DNA of 64,000 nt from Nigrospora sphaerica (Eukaryota; Ascomycota; Sordariomycetes; Amphisphaeriales; Apiosporaceae), in the NCBI GenBank assembly GCA_018287875.1, contig JAGVVL010000001.1, positions 8,866,001 to 8,930,000 of the forward strand, in the 5' to 3' direction. Of the stretch, positions 36,301 to 47,603 are shown piece by piece. The notes under the pieces are model-generated. The model had not been told where the DNA came from. It did not search any database and saw only the letters and a program-made list of their open reading frames with translations. The position numbers were made by a program, and so were the translations under genes. Positions within the stretch are counted from its first letter, which is position 1. Each line of letters opens with the position of its first letter.

Positions 36301-39300
36301 AGGAGCAGTATTGTTGCTGCTGGCGCGTACCTGGGAGGCTTGTGCCGTGGCGCCCTCCAGCGTCTTCGGATGCCGTTGCGCCGTTGGGGAAGAGAGAGAG
36401 GGTCTTTTAGCTAGCTGAGTGGAATCTCACGATGCATCGTCTATCGGCGTGGATGGAGAGCCCATCGGCAGTGGCTCCGACGTCTCCCAAATGCCGCGCG
36501 TAGGTCATCGTAAACTATCTTTCTGCCCACCCACCGCCCGCAACCGGCCGTGCAGTCGCACTCCGTCGGGGGAGGGGGCCCTCCGCATTCTCGTGGGGGG
36601 CTTCGTAGGCGTCCATCATCACCCCGGCCAGCTCCAGCTATCCGCAGGCCGGGGAACGTCCAGGAAATTGAAATGCCACACAGTGCATTCGCTGCATGAT
36701 GACCAAGCACCCGCGCAGCTGGCCTCAAGGGGGCTGAGGTTATCTAACAGTGTCCGCCGGCGGCGGGGGGGGGGCCTCAGCGACGCCGCCAAATGCGGCA
36801 GGCCAGCCTCACGCCCTGTGCCGGCCAGTGTTTCGTCGCAAGAGGGGCCCCGAAGGGAAGATAACAGTCGATCAGGTACGCAGTCACACCAACTCTGGAA
36901 AACCTCCATTAGGCTTGGTATCGTCGAAGCTTGCCGTGGCAGGTGATGGGAATTGCGTGGAAGCCCGCGCCCAGGACATCCAGAATCCCATCCCAGCTGC
37001 GCTCTGGGCGGCAGGGAAGAGGTGCTGGCCGGAGTCCCGAAGAGGCAGCTCTGGCGTCGATCTGCCCGGAAACCATTGAGCTAGTCAGGGGTGCTGATAG
37101 GGCCCGTATTTGACGAGGTCTCAGAGAATTGCCTGTCCTGGCTCTTGTTATTTTTTTTTTCCCTTCCTTCCCTTAATCACTAATTCCAACGATTCTTGTG
37201 CGATCGGCGGCTGTCCAATCTGGTGGGGTTGGCAGCCGCTCGAGCTGCCGCGAAGGGGCCCTGAAGGATCACGTAAGGGCGGCATATTTGGGCTCCTCGC
37301 CCGCACACCCACCGCGATGCAGCGGCGGCTGATGGGGCGTCGGGCACACAAACGACGGCCCAAATGGAGCGCTTCGTGGTCAATCGTTGGTCGTCATCGG
37401 CACCCGCGGTGCTTACAGCCATTATTCACAGGACTCGGCGGCTACACGAGAAAAGTTGCCAGCTCGACGACAAACTGTCCTCTGCATCGCTTCGGCGGTG
37501 CTGCCATGGCCATCTATCTCCCAAAGTACACGAAGCCGAGCGTGCTCCGATAGAGGTGTTGCTGGCTTAGCTCTGACTGGCACGCATCGTCCCTCAGGCT
37601 GCGCCGTTAGGGTTGTGTCATGTAACTTTACCGACGTGCAGATGCGGGCGCCGTGCTGACGCTGTGCCCCCCTTGGTCTGCTGTCGCGCTGTTGTGGCGT
37701 GTAGTGATTACAGAGCACCGTTGGGTTTGTGGTGGTGTCTTAGATTGGGAACGGGCGGGAGAAAAAAGAAAAGGCTAAGCTCCGTCACGGCCTGGCTGGG
37801 CTGGGTAACAAGACGGGGGGGGTCGCCGTGACCCGCCCGGCCGCCCTGCCTGTCGAGAAAAAACTCACGATGGTGGAGACGTCCAGGCTGTGGTCCATCC
37901 CGTACCCTCACGACGGTTGCTCCTAATTGGTCCGCCGTCAAATGCCACGGCCGCAGCCGCTCCAGGCATGCCGATCGTGACTTGAGCCTCTTTGATGCGA
38001 GGCGGGCATTTCCACATTCGTCATCTTGGTCAACAATCGGTCCGCACATGCTTACTTTGGCAACCGGCACTCGAGAGCGCGCCTCGATATAGAGCCACAA
38101 TTTTGCGCCGCCGCCCGCGTCAGATCATGTCGAAGATGGCGGCCTCTACCTGCTGCATCTCCTCTCGCGGCCCAGCACACCGAGGACTGGGTGCGTGGCT
38201 GAGGGTGTGCGCGCAATACAACCCGTGGTGAAGTCCATAGGACACCATCTACACCGCAGCCCGCTAGTGCTGCGGGCGCACAGAGTGTCCGTGCCGTTAT
38301 ATTGACACCCGCGGTAGAGCACGGGAACGGCACGGGCGCTTTCTGGTAAATTCGCTCGTCGTCGTCGCGCCCGGTCAGGGCTGATGTCGGCACGTGTCTG
38401 TCGAGGCTGACGGGCTCGTTATCTCACGCACGGGCGGCAGGGTGGCACGCCTTCCGCCACCGTCGTGGCAATGCCTGATGAATTGCGCGCGTCGTCGACG
38501 AGCCGAGAGGGAGGGCACTGGTGAGCCGTGGCGAGATTGTCTTGCCTCGCCGATGCTTGTGTATATGCAGGCCAAGGCGAAGGGGAAGAATGGGCTTGGC
38601 AACGCGTGAGAAATGGTGCGTGCTTCGTACGTGAACCCGCCTGCCAAGCCGCAGCCCCTCTCTCCACCTCCGCGTCCTTCTCCTCCTCTCTTCCCCGGTC
38701 TCCTCATTCAGCTTCTCCTCGTTCCGAAGCAGCAACGCAGGGAGTTTTGCTCGCTGTATCACGGGCAATTGTTCTGAATATGAGTGCCCATACCGGGGTG
38801 GGGGAGGCGCTGGGAGGGACCCGGCGCTGAAACGCCCCACCACCCTCGTCCGAATTTGTAGCTTTTGCAAAGCAGCACTGTGCGCGCCGCTTCGCCCAAT
38901 AATGGGGATACGAGCCAGACAGCCCAGATGCGGTGCCAAGAGATGAGCCTTTTACTTGCAGTGCATTGGCGATATCGAATCTTTCCCATAGCGCCATGGT
39001 ATGGATCCGTAACCATTCTCATGGCGTAAGAGCAATCCATCTGGGTGGAAGTCCCTTTTGCTAACCCACTCGCAGCGTGGCGAATAGGCCGTGCAATTTA
39101 TAGAGGATCCGCCCAGGGCGGAAGCTGGTACTCTTGTATGGCTCTGCCGGGTGGCTGCTATGTAGAAAGTAACGAGCTGCCAACCGGTACGACCCGGCAC
39201 TCATCGCCAGACGGGCCTGCCCCTCGGGTTCAAAGATGTTAGAAAGACCGAAATCAATCGCGGCGTACGGACGGGAGGGTTGAGGACGCATCCATCGTTC

Positions 39301-41414
39301 GTGCTGCATCAACAGGCATGGGTAGGTGGCGAATCATCTCAGTTCGTCTAGTCGCAGCATGGTATCCGCCCAAGGGGACGGGAGCCCATCGTTCGTTGAG
39401 CTGCGTAATGCGACGCACGACAGGCCTGTTCGATCTGGGAAGAGATTGCGCCTCCTCGACCGCCGCGGCGGCCAGTCAGACAACGGAGCGAGGGGTTCTG
39501 CGCGCCTCGAGGTGCAGACACCGAGACAGGAGAGGCCAGGCCCGGCGCTGATCACTGCAGCAGCGCCTTCATAGTAGCGCCCGCTATACCGGCGGCGGTT
39601 ACTATATCCTCATCAGGTAGGGAGGGGAGGGAGAGGCGTCTGCCTTTCAGGGTCCTCACGCCGGTGAGAAGGGGTCTTGCCACCCTGCCGAGCCTGCTCC
39701 CCCCCTCCTGCGAAGACCCTGAAAACCCTCGGGAACAAAAACACGGCCGACTTGCTCTGCAGCTTGGACGACCTGTCAGGAAGGCTGCAGCATCGTCGTC
39801 GCATTCGTGCAGTAGTCCGCTCTACGGCGCCGAGGGGGAGGGCCGCGGTCGGAGGCTGGGCACGAAGGGGCCGCCGCCGTCCACTTGGCTCAGCCAGCCG
39901 TCCTAGCCGGGGCCGAACTCGCTTAATCTCCCCCTCCCCCCCCCCCCCCCCTGTACGACCAATAGTCGTAACATGGCCCGCCGCAACCTACGCGATATGA
40001 CACTCGTTGAAGATGGACTTTCGGGCCTCGAGGTTCGCACGAACACCCGTCAATCGCTATGTGCGTGCCGAAGCGGTGGGTCTTCCTTCCCTCCCCGTTA
40101 TGGGGGCGGTGGGGAGTGAGGTCGGGCAGCCTCGTTGAATCGTCTGGTCCAGACCCCGCCCGTTGTGGTGCTGATCGTCGCTCGCCGGTGACTTATTAGT
40201 CGCCAGTCTGATAACGACAGTAGCCCCGGTTTTCTCCAAAGGTTAAGCCTGCTGGGGGGACTATACCAAAAGCTCCCCGAGGCACCCGTCGTCGCGCGGC
40301 GTGCACCAAGCTGGGACTATGCAAGGGACACTTATTCGTACGCCGAGGGGGCTCATCACCGAAGCTCTTGGTGTCCATCGTACGGGCCAAAAGGCAGGGA
40401 GCGCCCGTCGTGGCTGGAATGCATCGTACGCATGTTGCATGTCGAATATTGCAGGCCGCAGGGTCAACGGCGCCCACGTTTGTGGCTACTTTACGGAACT
40501 GGCTCTCCAGCGCCCGGGCTCACAACGACACGGCTGCCACGGTGTGTGTTGAACGTGTGTGTCGACGGTCGGATGCGAACAGGGGATCGGCCAGCGCCAC
40601 AATGAGGGCTGACGAATCAGCGTCGCGTCTAGACCGTTGTTGTATCACTTCAGATACGCCCCAGACCAAGGCAGCAAGGCGGTAGGTAGCACGGACAAAG
40701 TGGACGGGTGCTTCACGCCGTGGCCGAAGTAGCCTCGCCCGCCATCCACGAGATTGACGGGTCCCAAAGCGTCCGAGAGACGGGCTTCCGGTGACGCTTC
40801 CCCTTAAGCCAGTGCCAGTCCGCACCAGGCCGGCGCTGGATAGACAGCCTGACCACGCATTAGGAAAAAGACCGAGTCAGACTGGCCCGAAGACTCGGAA
40901 ATGATCTGGTTGGGAGTGATTCGGACGACGCCGGACTGGGTGCAGCCAAGGGCGAGAGAATTTGCTTGAGTCCAGGCCGACCAGGGGGACGGATTGGTTT
41001 GTGCTGTGATTAGATGGAGGCGTGAAAGCGTCGAGCTGGCCAAGCGAGACGAAGGCAGGCCTACTCACCGAGACGGCCGCAATAGGCTGACTGGCGGGGG
41101 GGCCCAAGAAGAGAGCTGGATGGCCGGCTGGCGGATACGCGCTCAAGCGGGACCCGCGGGTCGCAACCTTGGAAGTCTAGCAAGTCGAACGATGCGACGC
41201 ATCGTTGCAGTGCAGTCCCAGCGAACGAATTGCTGCGAGCAGCCGTTTAGAGCGCCATTAGGTTCGATGTTGATGGTGGTCACCAAAGAGTTCAAGTCCA
41301 CCGCGCATTTCGACTCCGGGGTATCGAATCATGGCATCGACCCCCCAACAGCACGAACGGCGCTCTCGCGGTCCAAGGTTTACGAATCGCCTGGCGTTTA
41401 TCCTGTTCTCGCCG

Positions 41415-41444
41415 CACTCGCGCACACTCGCGCACACTCGCGCA
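41415..41444. repeat. 10-bp tandem repeat, three copies
   Basis: Three perfect consecutive copies of CACTCGCGCA. Confidence 0.95.
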
Positions 41445-41718
41445 CCCCCGAGAAAAACAAAGACGCCATGGTGTCAAGTGGGGCCTGCAGCTCAAGACCG
41501 ATGTTGCATCAGGACATCCATTCCATCCTAACCAGCTGCAAGTCGAGTTCAGGGATATGCAATGCAGCTTTAGCCCCAAAACGGCAATGGTGATCATCTC
41601 TGGCGCGCTGACTGGACGCGACAGCAGGGCTCACCAGTCCAGGAACGAAACCATTGGCTGTGCATCTTTGCACGCCCAGGAGGGACGGTGCCAATACCTA
41701 GTTGTAGGGGGGAGGGTG

Positions 41719-41754
41719 CTGCTGCTGGCGGTGCTGCTGCTGCTGCTGCTGCTC
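41719..41754. repeat. CTG-rich trinucleotide tract
   Basis: CTG units in two blocks, interrupted once by GCGGTG. Confidence 0.85.
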
Positions 41755-44011
41755 GCATCCTGGTACCCTGCCATGGAAGCCGATGGGGGACGGGGGAGAC
41801 ACGGTCGATGCCTTGAGATGCCTCCTCATTATCGCTACATTGGTCAGACGTCGACCCACGACGGTCCCAAGCCGCACACGAGAGGCTCTTCACAGCGGTC
41901 GCCCCCGACCCATACCGCTCGCGTGGGTTTGGTGTTAGTATTTGTCTCAAGCCGACGTGGCGTGGGGGAGGCGGCGGGGGCGGCAGCGAGGGGGGATACA
42001 AAGTAGTCGTGGTTGGAGGCAAGGCGCGGCGAATAGCGAGGTCCTGATAACCGGGGGCGGCCGAGACTCCATCGCGTGTCGTCGGTCGACCTTCTCTTCG
42101 CCCCCTCTCCGAGGGGGCACCTGCGCGAAGGACGCGGCCATCTGTCGCAGAGAGTCATTTCTGCAAAGCAAGGTAATTGTTGCGCACGGGCGAAAGACAC
42201 AGTGCTGCCAGATTCGTCTGATGTCAGCCGTTACAAGCGTGATGGATGGCGGACGAGCTGGACGGAAGGGGGAAGGGGGAACGGTTGGACGGTGGACGGA
42301 CGGTACACACGAGGTGGATGGACAGAGCTCCGGCGCTGAAAAAACGCACACCGACGTTTGGAACGGTCCATCCACTTGGCGCCCATGGCGCAAACTCAAA
42401 AGCCAGCAGGCCAGTAGCTCGCTGGCGTGACTGCCGACTGGCTGGGACAGGCCCAACCAGTTTGGAATTGGGGCCTGCGCTCCCCATCCGGCCCCCCTCC
42501 CCATACCACCTACTTTGGGCTCGAGGTCGGCAGCAATGGGAGAAGCAAGACCAGAGCCGGGATTTATGCGGGCTGCGTGGCCCGGTTATCGTAGCCGCGC
42601 GGGGCGTTGGCGCCGCGGCGTGGGAAGGGCGGCTGTCCTGAGACTGAGACAGTCTTGGACGGGCTAGGACGACACCCATGGAGAGAGGAGGGCGACGAGG
42701 AACAACCAGACCCCGGCGTCGTGTTCGACGTACAGCCTACGGGCGGCAGTGCTGGACCGTCCCCATCGCCGACGGCGCCGGGCGGACTCTGCCGGTGATC
42801 GTCGAGGCGCGGTCGAGCGAAGAGGCCGGATTGGGCCAAGGAGGTCCTCGCGGGCCCGGCGCCCACCCATTTCTGCCCCCTCGACTAGCGCAGGATTGGT
42901 CTGGGGCGGGCGGACTTGGGTATTGGTGCGATACCTACATCTCCTAGCCTGCCGTCGTTATCTCTTTCGACGTAACGCTACGCCCCTGTCCTCCGGCCAG
43001 CCCACCCTTGCCCCCCCGCCAATGCAGACGGCAATGTTGGTGATGCAACGCGCCGGCGATGACGGGTGACTAATATCATTCATTTAGGGAGAGAGGTCAG
43101 GACGGGTGCATGGCATTTGGCAAATCCGCCATCGCGTAGCATGTACGTACTAACTCCGGCGGCCGTCCAGCGAGGGCCGGCACGACCACGACGGGGTGAT
43201 GGGGTTTTGAAAAGAGGCATCCGACGCCACGCCGCGATGCCAATGCACCCTTTCCAGCGCAAGACGTAAAGAGCACGAGACGTAAGGAGCCGAACAGAGA
43301 GTTTGTAGGTTACCTATGCCCGATGATTGCAGGAGGCGGGGTTGATGCGCGCTTGATTGCCTTTCCGTCGTTGCTCGGGTCTACCTACAGAATCCCCTCT
43401 ACCCATCGTGCGGTGGAGATTAAATCAGGGGACCCCCAATGGATGCGTTGCTTCCACCCTTGGGCCCAACCTACGTGCGGCTTTCCGTTTCCGGGCGCGA
43501 CGGGCGCGGACGGGGCGGTGGGCGACAACGCATCGCGGGTTTCGAGAAGAGAGCAATGCTCGGCAATGGGGGTGGCGAAGCGCTGCACGCTGTCTCGCGA
43601 TGCTTAGTTCTCCATCAATAACATCCCACGACGGGCGCGGCCGGGTAGGGCAGAGCTGGCGCGGCCGTGGTCACGGGGGCAGGCCGTGCCTGTGTTGGCA
43701 ACGCGAGAGACTGGCCCGGGCGTTCGAGTGATTGCATCACCGGTTGCTCTACGACGGCAGGCGGGCTCTGACGACAGGACAGGACGTGTTTGGATTGCGA
43801 GGCGGCCGGGTCGGTGTGTGGTGCGAAAAGCATGGCAGAAGCGTGGCCCAACTAAAAAATAAAAAACCAAAATAAAAAACACCCCAGCAGCGGAAGCTGG
43901 GGCCATCATGGGCAGATTCAGACGACGACGGCGTCTGTCTGCTTGATCGACATGGTCTGGCCCATCGGCCATTGGTTCCGTTGACATTTCCCTGGTGATT
44001 GACCCAAGGTT

Positions 44012-44047
44012 GCTGGGCGAGCTGGGTGAGCTGGGCGAGCTGGGTTC
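44012..44047. repeat. 9-bp tandem repeat, four copies
   Basis: Four copies of GCTGGGYGA, the last diverging at its end. Confidence 0.9.
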
Positions 44048-45304
44048 CGGCGCCCCCCATCCCGACCCCCATGATACGAGCTCGGAGTTGCGTTGGCTGA
44101 GGCCCGTGTGTGGGCGATGGACAGGGGCTGGCGAGCGCCCCCGATCGATGACTCCCGGCGCTGCTGTCTGGTCAGAGCTTTGGCAACCCCCAACGATCCC
44201 CAGGATTCGACCTATAGCAAGACGGCTGCAGCCTTCCCAAACCCTGACCTTGTGCGCACAACCTGTTGCTAACCGACGAGGCCCAGCCCGGGGGGAGAGG
44301 GCCACTGTGTGCTGCGAGCGTCGCGAGCCTCGTTAGTTACCCGGCTACCAAGCTGCCAGGCTGCCCGGCTACTAGGCCTCCCGCCCCATACGGACGCCGG
44401 GCTGGAAGTTCCCAGGTCACAAATAGAAAACGAATTGAAAAAAAAACCCACCGGCCAGCGAATGGTTCGGTCGACGGCGACGTCATCGTGTGTCGTTACG
44501 TGCAGCCGAACGAAGTACCCTGCCCCTTGTATCACTCAATTCAAGTCCGCTGGGACGAGCCATACGGCTGGCCCACGGCCAAGTTGGTGCGCAAACGCAG
44601 CGCCCCTGCACTCACACCATCTCTATCCTTCTGCCACCCCCCGGAGTACACGCGGGAAGTGGACGTCGGGGGGAAATGCATAGGCACGAGCGTCGGGGAG
44701 AAAAAAAGACCTATGCCGCATGTCTCTGTCGCAAAGATTACTGCGGCCGCCATCACCTGTGTCACGGTCTCAGTGCCTACGCGCCTGTCTGCAGGTCTGC
44801 CAGCCTGCCAACCTGTCTCGTGCCCGGCCGGTTATCCGCGCAATCCCTGGTGTTCACTGCTATCCGGCCCTACCCACACCACGGCCGGGCTTCTAGAACA
44901 GAGGAGAGCGTACGTACGACGTAGACAGCAGCAAGTAGTAGCAGAGAGACATGGGAAGGCAGCCCGCGCCGTGGCGATGACAACAGACGTCGCTCGTCGC
45001 CCGCCTCATCAGCGCTACTCAGCATGTACGTGTAAGCGGGCCCTTCCCTGGCTGTCGAACCATTGAGGCTCATCAGCCGCCCAACCGCCATCGTCGTGTG
45101 CAACTACGTCGCGGACGGGCTGGGACGTGTGGCACGGACTAGCCAGAGAGCCGCCAGTCAGGAAACGGGCAGGTGCCGGATCCAACACCAGGGGGAAAGG
45201 GGATGGGCTGGAAGAGACGGGAGAGGGCGAAGGGAGGGAGAGGGAGAATGAGAGACGGGACCGGTGGCCGATAGCGCATCTCGTAGCTACTGACCGGCCG
45301 AACC

Positions 45305-45348
45305 AAACACACACACACACACACACACACACATGCACACACACACAC
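45305..45348. repeat. (CA)n microsatellite
   Basis: A CA run of about 44 bp interrupted once by ATG. Confidence 0.95.
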
Positions 45349-45560
45349 GACGGCGGCCCATCTTGGGGCGCTCGCTCGCGAGGGAGTAGCCCGCTTTCAC
45401 CCACCCATCCCCCTTTCGCTCCCGCTGTAGCTCGTCGGCAGCGAGAGCATCGCGAGAGGAAAACATACACGCTCACTCACCGTGGTCTCCCCCCCTCCCA
45501 TCTCCATGCCGCTAGACCACTGCACCATTTTGCTGGGGTTACCCCAACACTGCCTTCCTG

Positions 45561-45587
45561 CTCGCCCTCGCCCTCGCCCTCGCCCTC
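45561..45587. repeat. 6-bp CTCGCC tandem repeat
   Basis: Four and a half copies of CTCGCC, followed by related C/T-rich DNA. Confidence 0.9.
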
Positions 45588-45899
45588 CGTCTCCAGCTTC
45601 CACCACCCATGCCCACCTCCGACCCTCGTCGCAACCTGGCAACCCACCCGGACGGGCATCGGCTGCAAGGAGGGAGAGGTACTGTGTAGAGAAGGAAGGG
45701 GAAAAAAAAGCAGCTAACCGTACCAAGCCTAAAACGGCTTACAGTGACGAATGCCGTCTCACGCACAGTAGACAACCTTGCGTCTAGGCCCCTCCCAGTG
45801 CCTGGTCCTGGTCGCACTCGCCATCTAGGCTCTGCATCCGCCCCCGGCCGGTCGCTCACTCACTGACACTCCTGCGCGAGGGACCCGACCCAGCGAAGA

Positions 45900-47603
45900 A
45901 TGGACCCATTCAACTCTCACCCCAGATCCATTCAAAACCACTGCGCGCGCCGCCGCCCCAACCATATTAGTTTTGCTGCTACCCACCCTCTCCGCTACCT
46001 CTCCTACCACCCCTCCCCCCCGACCACTGCCCCTTCGTCTGCCCATTTGGTGCCTGGGTTTCCTTTGCAGTTGGATCTTTTTATTGTCCCTGTTATCATC
46101 CCTCCCGCCCCCCTTGGACCTCGATCAACCTCGACTTCGCCATCCCGTCTCGCCCGTGTTGCCTTGCCCTCAAGGTTCGTCCGCCCGTCTCGTTGTCGCC
46201 CCCTGTCGTCAACTGCTGTCATACACCAAGACCCATCGTGGCAACCAAGAGAAAGAGAGATAGTGGACACGGGAGATAAGACGTCGCCGGGCTGACCAGA
46301 CTTCCTGCTACTTAGCCGACGCATCCGCCTGCGGTCGACTTACACGCCATCAACTCTCATCACGACCGCCCAACACCTCAACTCCGCATTCCCCCCCCGA
46401 TTGCGTGTTGCTCATCCGCCCTTGGGACTCATTCACTTGGATCTTCCTCGGCTGGATTGTTTGCGTACCCAGAGGCAAAGGGAGAGAAAACAAAAGAAGG
46501 GTCCAATAGCCCCGGCTTGAGCTTGACAAGGCGGACCAAGGCGTTTGGAGCACGCCACGACCACTTGGACGCCAACCACCTCCTTGCACCTACTGGCCCT
46601 CAACCGTCTCGCCGTACTTGCCGTTGTTCCCTCATCGGTCCCTTGACCGTTGATACGTTGCGCCGGCCCATGACCCGAGCAACCGCCAGCACGCCTCGAC
46701 TACGCTTCTTTGTGTAGCCAGGCTTTCGGCTCGGAGTTCTTTCGTCCTCCAGATTGATCGATCGCCTGCCCGCCCCCCCCGAAAGGACCGTCCAAACTTA
46801 GGGCTTCCTTTTTGCGCACCCTATATCCTTAATTACCACGCCACGCTCTCTTTTGCGCTGGCATTGCACGACTGGGACTTTGCATTGTTGCTGAAATACT
46901 GCCTCTGCATCCTTTTCGGTCCTTCCACACCTCCACCCATCTCACCAAACGTTGCACCTTTACCGGCCTTCCAGCACGTCTTCGTGATAACACCACCCGA
47001 CTATTCTGTAAGTACCATATTATTGCTGCTTTTCTCCTTCCACCCTGCAAGAACTTCCCGAGCCCTTGTCTCTTCAGAGCCCGCACCATGGGAGAAACAT
47101 GCAGAGAAAAAAGAAACGAAATGATGCCGTCAAAACGTGGGGGAGGCGGTCCACCCGAGCCATTCCTGAGCCTGAGTCATCTCTGGCAACGCTGCGCGCC
47201 TCTGCACTTCGACATGTCTCGCCAACCCCCCAGATGAACGCACATTACAGATTCCCCGTGTTGTTTCCGGTTGCACCGGCCCGTATAACGGCTGCCGGGC
47301 CCTTTCTGCTGGAGCCGGAGGCAATGAAGTCATTGTCTGCGTGGGGAAGAGATGGAGTGGATGTTGTGTATCATGGGAATCCGCACCGCCACGCAGGAGC
47401 ACAATACTAATTCGATTTTTGTTCATTCTGACAGGCCTTGACGAGCGCCCAGTGGCCTCAGGAAAAGAGCGGCATCGAGGGACCGCCCGCGGACCACAGG
47501 AGAGGACTCTTGTTTGCCGCTAGTCAAACAGAACCTGCCACACGGCAGCTTTAGGACGGACTTTGACGTCTCGCCCCGGGCCCGCCTTTTCTCCCACAGC
47601 ACA
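45900..47603 (+). promoter_or_regulatory. long pyrimidine-rich promoter/5' leader of the PP1 subunit gene
   Basis: The plus strand turns strongly C/T-rich from about 45.9 kb. It contains short upstream frames, for example a 15-codon one at 46670-46717. A probable 427-bp intron (47008-47434) removes a segment holding many ATGs, after which no ATG occurs before 47604. The transcription start is unknown. Confidence 0.5.
47008..47434 (+). other. probable 5'UTR intron of the PP1 subunit gene
   Basis: Donor GTAAGTACC at 47008, branch-like ACTAAT near 47406 and acceptor TTCTGACAG ending at 47434. About ten ATGs lie inside it and none lies between the acceptor and the CDS start at 47604, so splicing gives a clean leader. 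Inferred from consensus. Confidence 0.55.

Larger units (their letters stand above)
30546..45899. other. gene-free GC-rich intergenic DNA with many simple repeats
   Basis: 15 kb without a supportable gene. Simple repeats are listed separately. Homopolymers reach 16 G (35187-35202) and 16 C (39936-39951). Frames of 200-330 codons (for example 34641-35636 on the minus strand and 35591-36418 on the plus strand) lack domains, have unnatural composition and overlap frames on the other strand. Confidence 0.45.

Noticed and set aside
17338..45899. CRISPR array, insertion sequence or biosynthetic gene cluster
   Set aside because: I looked for regularly spaced repeats, transposase motifs, terminal repeats and PKS/NRPS/terpene motifs and saw none. 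The repeats present are simple satellites.
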